This document shows positions 7,877 to 15,768 of a stretch of DNA of 39,088 bases, in pieces. A model generated the notes under the pieces. That model worked only from the letters and a program-made list of their open reading frames with translations, ran no database searches and was not told the DNA's origin. Made by a program: the position numbers and the translations under genes. Each line of letters begins with the position of its first letter. Positions within the stretch are counted from its first letter, which is position 1. This DNA comes from Halopseudomonas laoshanensis. GTDB lineage: Bacteria > Pseudomonadota > Gammaproteobacteria > Pseudomonadales > Pseudomonadaceae. Location: contig NZ_QOVF01000012.1 of the NCBI RefSeq assembly GCF_008365385.1, forward strand, positions 1-39,088. Reading direction: 5' to 3'.

Positions 7877-9049
7877 TCAATCCTGCTGTTTCAAGCAGCG
7901 ATAGACTTCGCGGCTCAATGCCAGAGCCCGCGGATCCATCAACACGTAGGGGCCCATGGTGTTGGTCACGTAGCCAAAACCAACACCGGCCTCGGGATCG
8001 CAGAAGCCTAAGGAGCCACCAGCACCTGGATGCCCGTAGGCTTGAGGGCCCATGCCGAAGCCACCGCCTTCCCAGTCCTGATCGAGCATTATGCCAAGAC
8101 CGAAGCGGGTCGGCGCCAGCAGGGTCTTGTCCATGCCTTGACTGTGTTGCTGCTGCATCACATTCACTAGTTTGTCGTCGAGCAGGTGCGCGCCGTCCAG
8201 GCTGCCGCCATGCGCCATGACCTGCCAGAAGCGCGCCAGCGAGCGGGCATTGCCAGTGCCGTTGGCGGAGAGAATTTCAGCCTGTTGCCATTCGCGCGTG
8301 TTGGTGCTGACCATCATGCTGGAGGGGTTGCCGAAGGCTTTGAAGCCCATACCTTCAGGTTGACCCATGGAGGCGAAGAGCTTGCGCGCATAGTCATCGC
8401 CGTACTGATTACGCAGGCGAGATACGTGGGCGATACGCTGCAGATCGTCGTCCGGCACACCGACAAAGAAGTCCATGCCCAGCGGCTGACAGATATGCTG
8501 CTGAATATAGGCGCCGGGGCGCTCTCCGCTAAGGCGTTTGAGTGGTTCGCCGAGCAGCCAGGCGTAGGTAACCGGGGCATAGCCATGGGCTGCGCCGGGT
8601 GTCCACCAGGGTTCCTGGGCCGCCAGCGCAGTCGCCATGGTATCCCAATCGAACAGCGCTTCCGGTGGCAGGGTATCGCTGATGGCAGACAAGCCGGAGC
8701 GATGACTGAGCACCTGACGCAGGGTGATCTGTTCTTTTCCCGCCTGGGCAAATTCGGGCCAGGCCTCCGCCAGGGGGCTATCGAGTTCGATGCGGCCAGC
8801 TTCGACCTGCTGCAACAGCGCGACCGCGCCCAGCGGCTTGGTGCAGGAGAAGACGTTGACCAGGGTGTCCTGCTCCCAGACCTGCTGGTTGTCCTTGTCG
8901 ACCACGCCCTGCCACAGATCCAGTACCGTTTCGCCGCCGACCGTCACGCACAAGGCGCCGCCCCGCGCCTGCTCGTCTGTCTGCTGCTCGGCAAATAACT
9001 CGCGCACGGTCTCGAAACGCGGATCGAAGTAGCCTTGAACGTTGCTCAT
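7877..9049 (-). CDS. Class C beta-lactamase-like serine hydrolase (EstB / family VIII esterase type)
   Basis: A 390-residue serine hydrolase. The nucleophile motif SCTK (Ser68, Lys71) lies in NVFSCTKPLG, the catalytic Tyr is Tyr157 in HGYAPVTYAWLLGE, and the third motif region HPGAGGSLGF is present. These place it in the beta-lactamase superfamily branch that includes family VIII carboxylesterases; HGY rather than YxN argues for an esterase over a true cephalosporinase. No signal peptide is seen, so it is probably cytoplasmic. AGGAAA sits seven bases before the ATG. Substrate unknown. Confidence 0.87.
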   Translation of the reverse strand: MSNVQGYFDPRFETVRELFAEQQTDEQARGGALCVTVGGETVLDLWQGVVDKDNQQVWEQDTLVNVFSCTKPLGAVALLQQVEAGRIELDSPLAEAWPEFAQAGKEQITLRQVLSHRSGLSAISDTLPPEALFDWDTMATALAAQEPWWTPGAAHGYAPVTYAWLLGEPLKRLSGERPGAYIQQHICQPLGMDFFVGVPDDDLQRIAHVSRLRNQYGDDYARKLFASMGQPEGMGFKAFGNPSSMMVSTNTREWQQAEILSANGTGNARSLARFWQVMAHGGSLDGAHLLDDKLVNVMQQQHSQGMDKTLLAPTRFGLGIMLDQDWEGGGFGMGPQAYGHPGAGGSLGFCDPEAGVGFGYVTNTMGPYVLMDPRALALSREVYRCLKQQD

Positions 9050-9075
9050 GGAATGCTTTCCTGTTGGAGGTTGTT

Positions 9076-9138
9076 ATGGCGTTATTTAACCCGAGCGGCG
9101 GGTCGATTTCAGCAGGTAATAAGGTTGTAGATATTTAG
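9076..9138 (+). CDS. Candidate 20-codon small ORF
   Basis: ATG at 9076 is preceded by GGAGG at 9066-9070 with ideal five-base spacing, and the frame runs 20 codons to TAG. The peptide MALFNPSGGSISAGNKVVDI has no recognisable function. It is divergent from the esterase gene, and the esterase ribosome site is close by. A purine-rich match this strong can occur by chance, so this is only a candidate. Confidence 0.2.
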   Translation: MALFNPSGGSISAGNKVVDI

Positions 9139-9180
9139 CCATGTTGCAGAGTGATAAAACCAGCCTGGATAGACCGAGTT

Positions 9181-9292
9181 GGGCGGCACTCCCGAAAGGC
9201 AACCGGGAACCGCCGTGAACCCATCCCTGGGGGCTCGATCCAAATCATCCAGGATTTGGACCGTTCCCGGTTGCCTTTCGGAAGCGCCGCCC
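9181..9292 (+). repeat. Palindromic repeat, copy B
   Basis: The outer stem pairs 9192-9210 with 9263-9281 (19 bases, perfect) and extends, after a short mismatch, to GGGCGGC (9181-9187) with GCCGCCC (9286-9292). Inside are the core CGCCGTGAA then CCCA-TCCC-TGGG (9220-9231), GGCTC, and a second hairpin TCCAAATC / GATTTGGA (9239-9246 with 9253-9260). It lies in the 328-base gap between the esterase and dinG genes, where no confident gene is seen. Confidence 0.85.
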
Positions 9293-9360
9293 CCTGAACT
9301 TTGTGACCATTTCGGATCTCACGTCAGCGGTTTAAAGTTGCCGCTTGTCGCTTGCCACAT

Positions 9361-9383
9361 GATTAACCGCCAAGCGGCTAATC
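9361..9383 (-). terminator. Hairpin overlapping the dinG stop codon
   Basis: GATTAACCGC (9361-9370) pairs with GCGGCTAATC (9374-9383) with one wobble or mismatch and a three-base loop. The TAG stop of dinG lies in the second arm. There is no T-tract after it on the minus strand, so it is a weak terminator at best, and may instead protect the mRNA end. Confidence 0.35.
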
Positions 9384-11510
9384 GATCTCCCTGCGAAACG
9401 GTGGCAGCGCATTCAGAATGGCCTTGCCATAACGCTGGGTGACCAGTCGGCGATCCAACAACGTCACCACACCGCTGTCCTGCTCGTTACGCAGCAATCG
9501 TCCGCACGCCTGAATCAGTCGCAGGCTGGCATCCGGCACCGCGATTTCCATAAAGGGGTTGCCGCCATTGCGCTCGATCCATTCACTGAGCGCCGCTTCC
9601 ACCGGATCATCGGGTACGGCAAAGGGTATCTTGGCGATGACCACGTGTTCGCAGTAGCGCCCGGGCAAATCGACGCCTTCGGCAAAGCTGGCCAGGCCAA
9701 AGATAACGCTCTGATTGTTCTTGTCTACCTGCGCGCGGTGTTGACGAATCAGCTCCTGCTTGGACAGATCGCCTTGCACCAGCACGCGTTCGCGAAAGTC
9801 GCGCGGCAGCCCGGCGTAGACCTCAAGCATCTGCCGGCGCGAGGAGAACAGCACCAGGCTGCCCATCGCCTCGTCTAGAATGCTCGGCAAATGCTCGATG
9901 ATGGAGGCGCTGTGGCCAGGGCCGTCGCGCGGGTCGGCGCCATGATTGGGAATGCGCAGTACGCCCTTTTCGGCGTATTGGAACGGGCTGGGTGCCAGGG
10001 TGCAAACCGCATTTTTCGGTAGACCAGCGCGCATGCTGAAGCGGTCGAAACGGCCAAGAGCAGTCAAGGTCGCAGAGGTAACCAGGCAGCCGAACGCGGT
10101 GTACCAGAGGAATTGCCGCAGGGTATCTGCGGCCATGATCGGGCTGACGTGCACTTCTATATCATTCTGCTCGGTCAGGGTCAGCCAGCGCGCGGTGGGC
10201 GGCTTGTCGTCGGCGTCTTCGAGGCAGAACTGGGTCCAGAGCGTCCAGTTGGCCTGCGAACGCGCCAGCAGCGCACCGAACAGGGGATACCATTCTTCGG
10301 CTTGGTGTGAAGTAACGCCCACCGCTTCGCCGTCCATTGCATCCTTTAACTGGTCGACCAGGCGTTGCAACAGATCGGTGATACGCCCGAATCCGGCCTT
10401 GAGTTCAACGCCCATATCCCGCAGGTGCTCGGGGATCACGCCGTCCTTGAAACGGTGTTGCGGCCGGACCTGACCGGTGACATCTTCGGCGCTGGCGAAG
10501 TCGGAGACCTCGGTCAGTGCCTGAGCCATGAATTGCTGATGCGGTTTCAGATCACGTGCCAGTTGCGGCACCTGTTCGAGAAAGCGGCCGAAATCGCCGG
10601 GCAGCGGATGTTGCGCCAGCAATTTGCTGAGGTTCTTGTCCAGTTGCTCCAGCCATTCGGCGGTAGCGGACATGCGCGTATGGTGGGCGAAGTGGGCAAT
10701 GGCTTTGTCCGGCAGATGATGGCCTTCATCGAAGATATACAGGCAATCGCGCGGGTCGGGCAGGATGGCGCCGCCGCCCAGCGCCAGGTCGGCGAGCACC
10801 AGATCGTGGTTGGTGACGATCACATCGACTTTCTGCACGCCTTCGCGGGCTTTGTAGAACACGCACTGGTTGAAATGCCCGCAGCGCCTGTTGGTGCACT
10901 GAATATGGTCGGTGGTCAGTCGCGACCAGTCCTGATCTGCCAACGCCTCGGGCCAGGAGTCGCGTTCGCCGTCCCACTTCTTGCTGGCCAGTGACTCAAC
11001 CATGCGCGTGTAGAGTTTGAGGCCGGCTTCGTCCACTTCCAGATTAAAGCCTTCGTCGGCGAAACCCTGTTGCCGGCTGGCCAGAGACTGGTTTTCACTG
11101 AGCAACTGGTCGAGCTTGGACAGGCAGACATATCGCCCGCGGCCCTTGGCCAGGGAAAATTGGAAATTCAGCCCGGCGTTACGCTGAATATCGGGCAGAT
11201 CCTTGAGGACGATCTGTTCCTGCAGCGCGACCGTGGCGGTGGAGATCACCAGCGGTTTGCCCAGGTGCTTGGCAATCGGGATTGCCGCCAGGCAATAGGC
11301 GACCGTCTTGCCGGTGCCGGTACCCGCTTCCACTACGGCCACAGCCGGATCGCCGTCACGACGGTTTTCGTCGTCCAGCTTGATACCGCCGAACAGCTTG
11401 GCGACCTCGGCAATCATCATCCGTTGGCCATAGCGCGGCTTCAGGGACTTGTTTTCGAGAAAGGTGCGGTAGGCCGTCTGGATCTGGCCTTTCAGTTCAT
11501 CATTCAGCAT
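9378..11510 (-). CDS. dinG: ATP-dependent DNA helicase DinG
   Basis: A 710-residue superfamily 2, XPD-like 5'-3' helicase that unwinds D-loops, R-loops and replication-blocking structures. Walker A is EAGTGTGKT (62-69 region) and the DEAH-type box is DEGHH (261-265). Four cysteines that bind the 4Fe-4S cluster are visible at 129, 205, 210 and 216. The C-terminal helicase motifs include LFSSRRQM and QACGRLLR. The ATG at 11510 has GGAG five bases upstream; a longer frame to 11594 has no support and would exceed the family length. In E. coli dinG is SOS-controlled, but no canonical LexA box is seen upstream here. Confidence 0.95.
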   Translation of the reverse strand: MLNDELKGQIQTAYRTFLENKSLKPRYGQRMMIAEVAKLFGGIKLDDENRRDGDPAVAVVEAGTGTGKTVAYCLAAIPIAKHLGKPLVISTATVALQEQIVLKDLPDIQRNAGLNFQFSLAKGRGRYVCLSKLDQLLSENQSLASRQQGFADEGFNLEVDEAGLKLYTRMVESLASKKWDGERDSWPEALADQDWSRLTTDHIQCTNRRCGHFNQCVFYKAREGVQKVDVIVTNHDLVLADLALGGGAILPDPRDCLYIFDEGHHLPDKAIAHFAHHTRMSATAEWLEQLDKNLSKLLAQHPLPGDFGRFLEQVPQLARDLKPHQQFMAQALTEVSDFASAEDVTGQVRPQHRFKDGVIPEHLRDMGVELKAGFGRITDLLQRLVDQLKDAMDGEAVGVTSHQAEEWYPLFGALLARSQANWTLWTQFCLEDADDKPPTARWLTLTEQNDIEVHVSPIMAADTLRQFLWYTAFGCLVTSATLTALGRFDRFSMRAGLPKNAVCTLAPSPFQYAEKGVLRIPNHGADPRDGPGHSASIIEHLPSILDEAMGSLVLFSSRRQMLEVYAGLPRDFRERVLVQGDLSKQELIRQHRAQVDKNNQSVIFGLASFAEGVDLPGRYCEHVVIAKIPFAVPDDPVEAALSEWIERNGGNPFMEIAVPDASLRLIQACGRLLRNEQDSGVVTLLDRRLVTQRYGKAILNALPPFRREID

Positions 11511-11590
11511 GCGGGCTCCGGACAAGGCGGGCATGATAACACTGATGATCTTTCTACGATGATCAGCAAGGCGACAACGACCGTTCAGCG

Positions 11591-11604
11591 GCAAACTAGT
11601 TTGC
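11591..11604. promoter_or_regulatory. Perfect 14-base palindrome GCAAACTAGTTTGC
   Basis: The palindrome lies midway between divergent dinG (start 11510) and the DUF6231-like gene (start 11681). It overlaps the first of two direct repeats TTTGCTTGC (11600-11608 and 11613-11621). The arrangement resembles an operator region, but no known regulator site is recognised. Confidence 0.4.
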
Positions 11605-11680
11605 TTGCAGTTTTTGCTTGCGGCGCGCGGGTTAAGGCCTGAAGCTGGATGCCCTGATTTTTTGCTCGACAGGAAAGCCC

Positions 11681-12166
11681 ATGTCCGACAGCCCCACTTC
11701 TGCCCTGCTGGCGATACTTGATCAGTATCAGCCGGCCAGGCTGCTATGCATCAGCCGCGAGCCCGTCCCGGCCGTGAGTGCTTTTTGTGCAGAGCATACC
11801 GGCTGTGAAGTGACGACTACCGACCAGGTGCCTCTACCGGCGGAGTTGGCTAACCGCCGTTATGATCTGGCGATCGTTGCCGACCAATTGGAAACCTTGG
11901 CCATGCGCACCGGCGTTGAGTTGCTGGCCGGCCTGCGAAATCTCAGCGTCAGCCGTATGGCGGTGCTGGTGGATTTGCACCAGGCGGAAGGTTGGCAGGA
12001 GAACGATTTTTTCGGGCTGGCCATGCAGCGTCACGCGCGCTTTGAAAAAGATCAACGCAGCCTGACGCTGTTCACCTATGATCTGGCTGAATACAAGAGC
12101 GTGCCGGATTGGCTTAATTCCAAGTACTGGGCCAACCCGGAAATGTTTGATAAATACTGGTGGTAA
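11681..12166 (+). CDS. Conserved Pseudomonas protein of unknown function (DUF6231-like)
   Basis: A 161-residue cytoplasmic protein that I recognise as a conserved pseudomonad protein next to ychJ; the DUF6231 name is from memory. It looks like a compact alpha/beta fold: RLLCISREP, a middle [11 protein letters not shown] and [10 protein letters not shown] read as alternating beta strands and helices, reminiscent of a degenerate Rossmann or methyltransferase fold, but no SAM-binding glycine motif is present. The C-terminus is rich in aromatics and ends [17 protein letters not shown] sits just upstream of the ATG. Its stop codon is two bases before the ychJ ATG, so the two genes are probably translationally coupled. 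Confidence 0.8.
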   Translation: MSDSPTSALLAILDQYQPARLLCISREPVPAVSAFCAEHTGCEVTTTDQVPLPAELANRRYDLAIVADQLETLAMRTGVELLAGLRNLSVSRMAVLVDLHQAEGWQENDFFGLAMQRHARFEKDQRSLTLFTYDLAEYKSVPDWLNSKYWANPEMFDKYWW

Positions 12167-12168
12167 GT

Positions 12169-12657
12169 ATGCAAGACCAAGCCTCATCCTCTGCCCCGGT
12201 TGACTGCCCGTGCGGCACCGGCGAGCAATATCAGCAGTGCTGTCAGCCGTTGCACCAGGGCACCGCAGCGCCCAACGCCGAACGCTTGATGCGCTCGCGT
12301 TACAGCGCTTACACGCTTGGGCTGATTGACTATCTGGTTGGCAGTACCCTTCCTGCTCAGCAATCAATGCTTGACCGCCAGGCGATGCTGCAGTGGAGCA
12401 GCGCCAGTACCTGGCTCGGGCTGGATGTGGAAGACGCACCGCCGGTTCATCAACATGCGCAACGCGCACAGGTGACCTTTATTGCGCACTGGTCGGATCC
12501 CGATGGGCAACGTCACAGTCACCGAGAATGTTCGGATTTTGGCAAACGTCAGGAGCGTTGGTTTTTTATCGATCCAAACCATCCGATCAAGGCTGGCAGA
12601 AACGATCCCTGCCCCTGTGGCTCAGGCAGGAAGTTCAAGCAGTGCTGCAGCGTTTAA
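12169..12657 (+). CDS. ychJ: YchJ-family SEC-C zinc-binding protein
   Basis: A 162-residue UPF0225/YchJ protein. It has SEC-C-type cysteine clusters at both ends: [13 protein letters not shown] (Cys13, 15, 24, 25) and [15 protein letters not shown] at the C-terminus, each expected to hold one zinc ion. The middle is an NTF2-like domain with [13 protein letters not shown]. Exact role is unknown; SEC-C motifs elsewhere mediate binding to SecB or the ribosome. I use ATG 12169, two bases after the upstream stop; GTG 12160 would start inside the previous gene. The stop TAA falls in the loop of a hairpin. Confidence 0.92.
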   Translation: MQDQASSSAPVDCPCGTGEQYQQCCQPLHQGTAAPNAERLMRSRYSAYTLGLIDYLVGSTLPAQQSMLDRQAMLQWSSASTWLGLDVEDAPPVHQHAQRAQVTFIAHWSDPDGQRHSHRECSDFGKRQERWFFIDPNHPIKAGRNDPCPCGSGRKFKQCCSV

Positions 12658-12665
12658 GCTGCAGC
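12644..12665. terminator. Hairpin across the ychJ stop codon
   Basis: GCTGCAGC occurs at 12644-12651 and again at 12658-12665; being self-complementary, the two copies can form an 8-base stem with the loop GTTTAA, which carries the TAA stop. It lies between convergent genes. No T-tract follows on either strand, so terminator activity is uncertain. Confidence 0.35.
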
Positions 12666-12670
12666 GCGGC

Positions 12671-13210
12671 TTAATCCTGAAGCCTGAGATGGTCGATGTT
12701 GGGCTTGACCGGGGCGACCTCGGGTCGCAACTGCTCCAGGTCGCTGCCGGCCGGCGCCAGGCTCAGCGCTGACAAGTCAATGGGCAGATCCACAAACTCT
12801 TCGTACTCATCCTGCATATCTGCACCGACCGGGGCGATGCCGAAGTCCGGCGCTTCCACTTCACTGAAGGCAGCCATATAGGCATCTCGCGGCCTTACCG
12901 ACGCACCGCCCGTAGAGTGCGGCTGCCCGGATGGGCTGGTGCTCGCTGCGGAGGACGTGTCCGGCGCAGGAGTTTCTTCCTGCCCCATCTGATCGACACT
13001 GCACACCGCTCCAGCGCGTTCGATTGCCTGGCGGTATTTATCCGCCGAAGCTTCATCCAATCCCTGCTTGATCACTACTCGCCGGCCGGAAAACAGAACA
13101 TTCAACTGCTCGTCACCGACTTGAAACAACTGTCCGATCCGCGCTCTGGCCTGCTCCGGAGTAACGCCGGGGCGAACCTGTCCATGAAACGCAATTTCAA
13201 AAAGAGGCAT
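12671..13210 (-). CDS. Uncharacterised acidic protein with a small N-terminal module
   Basis: A 179-residue protein I cannot assign. Residues 1-70 form a compact module (MPLFEIAFHGQVRPG then VLFSGRRVVIKQGLDEASA and AIERAGAVCSV) that resembles a small domain I associate with the start of several pseudomonad proteins. A low-complexity linker rich in Pro, Ser, Thr and Gly follows (about 75-105). The C-terminal half is acidic (DEYEEFVDLPIDLSALSLAP) with no membrane segment, so it is likely cytoplasmic and partly disordered. The ATG at 13210 has AAGGAGA six bases upstream; the longer frame to 13354 has no support. It is divergent from the lipoprotein gene. Confidence 0.75.
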   Translation of the reverse strand: MPLFEIAFHGQVRPGVTPEQARARIGQLFQVGDEQLNVLFSGRRVVIKQGLDEASADKYRQAIERAGAVCSVDQMGQEETPAPDTSSAASTSPSGQPHSTGGASVRPRDAYMAAFSEVEAPDFGIAPVGADMQDEYEEFVDLPIDLSALSLAPAGSDLEQLRPEVAPVKPNIDHLRLQD

Positions 13211-13341
13211 CTTGTCTCTCCTTTGTAGTGATTTGCAGTGATAAGTTAAGCAGTGCCTGCCGCATTTGATTAGTATGGACAGCCGCGGGCTGTACGACAA
13301 CTTAATAACGAGATCAGCCCGACTCGACCAGGAGGGACAGA

Positions 13342-13821
13342 GTGCACAGATCATTACCGACCTTGGCGCTGCTTATCAGCTGCGCATTATGGCTTAGCGG
13401 TTGCGCGATGTTTGGCCTGGGTCGATCCTATGAAAAGCCCGACATCAGTCTGGCGAATGTCGAAATGCTCAAAGCCAATCTGTGGGAACAGACGTTCCAG
13501 TTAGGCCTGAGGGTGGACAACCCCAATGATCGCAGCCTGCCCATTCGCGGCATGCACTACGAGATCTATCTGAATGAAGCGCGGCTGGCGACCGGCGTGA
13601 GCGATGCGCATTTCACCGTGCCGGCCTATGGCTCGGAATATTTTGAATTGAATGTCAGGTCCAATCTCTGGCGTCATATTCGCGATGTGGTCAAGATGAT
13701 GGAAGATCAACAGCCGGTCAGCTACCGGATTGAGGGTCATATTCGTACGGGGCTGTTTCTGTCGCCGACCGTGACGCTGCACGAGAAAGGCATGTTGGAT
13801 CCGGTCAACTTGAGATTTTGA
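13342..13821 (+). CDS. LEA type 2 (WHy-domain) lipoprotein
   Basis: A 159-residue envelope lipoprotein. The signal peptide ends in the lipobox LSGC with lipidated Cys21. The mature part is one WHy/LEA-2 domain, an immunoglobulin-like beta sandwich: it has FQLGLRVDNPNDRSLPIRG and FTVPAYGSEYFELNV, typical of the family, which is linked to desiccation and stress tolerance in plants but is poorly understood in bacteria. The start is GTG, chosen because a strong GGAGGG lies five bases upstream and the signal peptide begins right there. It is probably followed by the DUF2489 gene 60 bases on. Confidence 0.87.
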   Translation: MHRSLPTLALLISCALWLSGCAMFGLGRSYEKPDISLANVEMLKANLWEQTFQLGLRVDNPNDRSLPIRGMHYEIYLNEARLATGVSDAHFTVPAYGSEYFELNVRSNLWRHIRDVVKMMEDQQPVSYRIEGHIRTGLFLSPTVTLHEKGMLDPVNLRF

Positions 13822-13881
13822 GCTGCCTGATCTCGACACAGCCTTTTCAACAAGCACCTTTCAACTAGTGGCTTTTATATA

Positions 13882-14325
13882 ATGACTACTTTTACCTGGC
13901 TTGCTGCCGCAGGCGTGATCATCATTGTGGCGCTGGCAGCCTACGCCTATATGCTCTGGAAAAAAGTCCTGGCGCGCGAGGCTGAGCAACGCGCAGTGGC
14001 CGCAGATCGCAATCAACGTCTGGAAGGCGACATCATCATTCTGGCCAACAGTCTGCTGGAAGGTCAGCTGCCGTTGATTGAAGGCTCGATCCGCATCAAG
14101 GTACTGCTCGACAACTATTATGGCCCCCGCCGTGCCGACCTGGATGTGACCGTGTTTGAGAGGATCTACGATGCTACTGTCCACATTCCCACCCATCAGG
14201 GCTGGAAAGATCTGGGCAAAGCAGAGCGCCAGCTACATGAGCAGCAAATGGAAACCCTGGAGCGCGACCACCGCGAAGAAATATTCAGCGCAGCCAAGAA
14301 TATCAGCCGCGGGTTAGGTAAATAA
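13882..14325 (+). CDS. DUF2489 membrane protein
   Basis: A 147-residue protein with one N-terminal membrane anchor (about 5-26, WLAAAGVIIIVALAAYAYML) and a cytoplasmic, helical, charged domain. NQRLEGDIIILANSLLEGQ and IKVLLDNYYG match the DUF2489 family of gammaproteobacteria, whose function is unknown. No strong ribosome site is seen. Transcription ends at the bidirectional terminator 25 bases downstream. Confidence 0.83.
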   Translation: MTTFTWLAAAGVIIIVALAAYAYMLWKKVLAREAEQRAVAADRNQRLEGDIIILANSLLEGQLPLIEGSIRIKVLLDNYYGPRRADLDVTVFERIYDATVHIPTHQGWKDLGKAERQLHEQQMETLERDHREEIFSAAKNISRGLGK

Positions 14326-14349
14326 TTCAACGGTCCTCATGCACAAACA

Positions 14350-14375
14350 AAAAAGGCGCCCTGGGGCGCCTTTTT
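14350..14375. terminator. Bidirectional rho-independent terminator
   Basis: AAAAAGGCGCC (14350-14360) pairs perfectly with GGCGCCTTTTT (14365-14375) around a CTGG loop. T-runs exist in both directions, and it lies between the convergent DUF2489 and SDR genes, so it should serve both. Confidence 0.93.
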
Positions 14376-14392
14376 CATGTTCAGCTACTAAG

Positions 14393-15175
14393 TTATACCA
14401 CCGAGTTGCCGCCATCTACCGCGATAGCCTGACCGGTGACATGCCGTGAAGCTTCGGTTGCCAGGAACACCGCAATACCCTTGATATCTTCTTCACCACC
14501 AATGCGCCCGAGTGGAGTGCCGGCCTTGATCAGCTCGGTCACCTTTTCCAGGCCCTTGGCCATTTTGGTCGGGAAGTAACCCGGGCAGATCGCATTGACG
14601 TTGATGTTGTGCGGGCCCCACTCACCGGCCAGGGCGCGCGTCAGGTTGATCGCCGCTGCCTTGCTGGTGTTGTAGGCCACGGTGTGAATGCCGGAGTTGG
14701 CGCGGTTGCCTTTGAAGCCCGCAATCGAGGCGATGTTGATGATCTTGCCGGACTGACGGGGGATCATGAATCGGCGCGCGACTTCTTGCGCCATCAGGAA
14801 GCACACATCAACGTTCAGGCTCATGACCTTCTGCCAGCCTTCATAGCTGTGCTCTTCGGCGGGCTGACCCCAGGTAGTACCGGCGTTGTTGATGAGGATG
14901 TCGACGGTACCGAATTTGGCTTCGGCAGCGTCCACCAGGGTAGTGATCGGATTGGTATCCAGCTTGCCCAGGTCGCAGGCTACTCCACCGGCCTGAATGC
15001 CCTGCGCTTCGAGGTCTTTGACCACCTGTTCCACTTCGGCAGCATTACGCGCGCTGATAAAGATCTTGGCGCCTTGCTCGCCCAGCGCTTCTGCCATTTG
15101 CAGGCCCAGACCCTTGGTGCCGCCAGTGATCAGGGCGACCTTGCCAGTCAGATCGAACAGTTGCTTGACGCTCAT
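14393..15175 (-). CDS. Short-chain dehydrogenase/reductase, RhlG/FabG-like
   Basis: A 260-residue SDR with all active-site elements: TGGTKGLG (17-24) for NADP(H), NNAG (96-99), Ser150, and YNTSK (Tyr168, Lys172). The C-terminal HVTGQAIAVDGG is typical of 3-ketoacyl reductase-like SDRs, and the NNAGTTWG stretch resembles RhlG. It may reduce a beta-keto acyl or sugar-acid substrate; this cannot be settled from sequence. GAGGA sits six bases upstream of the ATG. It stands alone between a terminator and a divergent gene. Confidence 0.87.
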   Translation of the reverse strand: MSVKQLFDLTGKVALITGGTKGLGLQMAEALGEQGAKIFISARNAAEVEQVVKDLEAQGIQAGGVACDLGKLDTNPITTLVDAAEAKFGTVDILINNAGTTWGQPAEEHSYEGWQKVMSLNVDVCFLMAQEVARRFMIPRQSGKIINIASIAGFKGNRANSGIHTVAYNTSKAAAINLTRALAGEWGPHNINVNAICPGYFPTKMAKGLEKVTELIKAGTPLGRIGGEEDIKGIAVFLATEASRHVTGQAIAVDGGNSVV

Positions 15176-15321
15176 AGCTTATCCTCTTGTGGTGTGTGAT
15201 GAGACACTTCAGACCCACATCATAGCCTGCATGACGGGTCACTCCGACCATCAGTGATTCGAGTGATATGCCACCCGGCTCCGGTGTTATCATGCCCAGC
15301 CCTTTTTAACTGGTACTGGAC

Positions 15322-15759
15322 ATGGCTGAACACGACTTCCGACGCAACCTGCTGAATTCCGCTCACACGTTGATCGAATGCCGCACGCTGGCTGGCGGGC
15401 TGTATCAAGTGACCGGTCAGGGCGGTGGCGTGCAATCCGGGGATACCCTGATCTGTACCGTCAAGGGTAGTCGTGATCTGCCGCTAAGACTGCAGGTGGA
15501 TAAAATCCGCTACCTGATCAACCCTCCAGGCCAGTGGACCGCTACTGCAAAAGGTCCGGATCTGCGCGGTCAATCCGTACTTGGCTGGTCGATCAAGTGT
15601 GATCAGTGCCAGAAAGAGCAAGCCTTCGAGTTTCTCGCCATGGACAAGGACGACCTGCCCAAGCGCACCGCCAAAGCCGTCGCGCGCATCAGTGAACTGG
15701 GCTGGACTCCGCACGGGGATAACCACCTGTGCCCGACCTGCGCTCGGCAGCTGCACTGA
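15322..15759 (+). CDS. Conserved zinc-ribbon-like protein next to dinB
   Basis: A 145-residue protein of unknown function. The N-terminal half is beta-rich (HTLIECRTLAGGLYQVTG). The C-terminal half has two CxxC pairs, KCDQCQ and LCPTCA, which probably bind a zinc ion. From memory, a similar short protein sits beside dinB in P. aeruginosa (PA0922/PA0923), which suggests conserved synteny. The two genes converge with nine bases between stop codons, so they are not an operon. Ribosome site is weak (CTGGAC). Confidence 0.75.
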   Translation: MAEHDFRRNLLNSAHTLIECRTLAGGLYQVTGQGGGVQSGDTLICTVKGSRDLPLRLQVDKIRYLINPPGQWTATAKGPDLRGQSVLGWSIKCDQCQKEQAFEFLAMDKDDLPKRTAKAVARISELGWTPHGDNHLCPTCARQLH

Positions 15760-15768
15760 GGCTGAAGC

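Noticed and set aside
8186..8998. 270-codon open frame on the plus strand
   Set aside because: Antisense to the esterase gene, whose catalytic motifs are clear.
9181..9292. Integron attC site or IS remnant
   Set aside because: No RYYYAAC/GTTRRRY core sites, no transposase fragment and no target-site duplication are visible.
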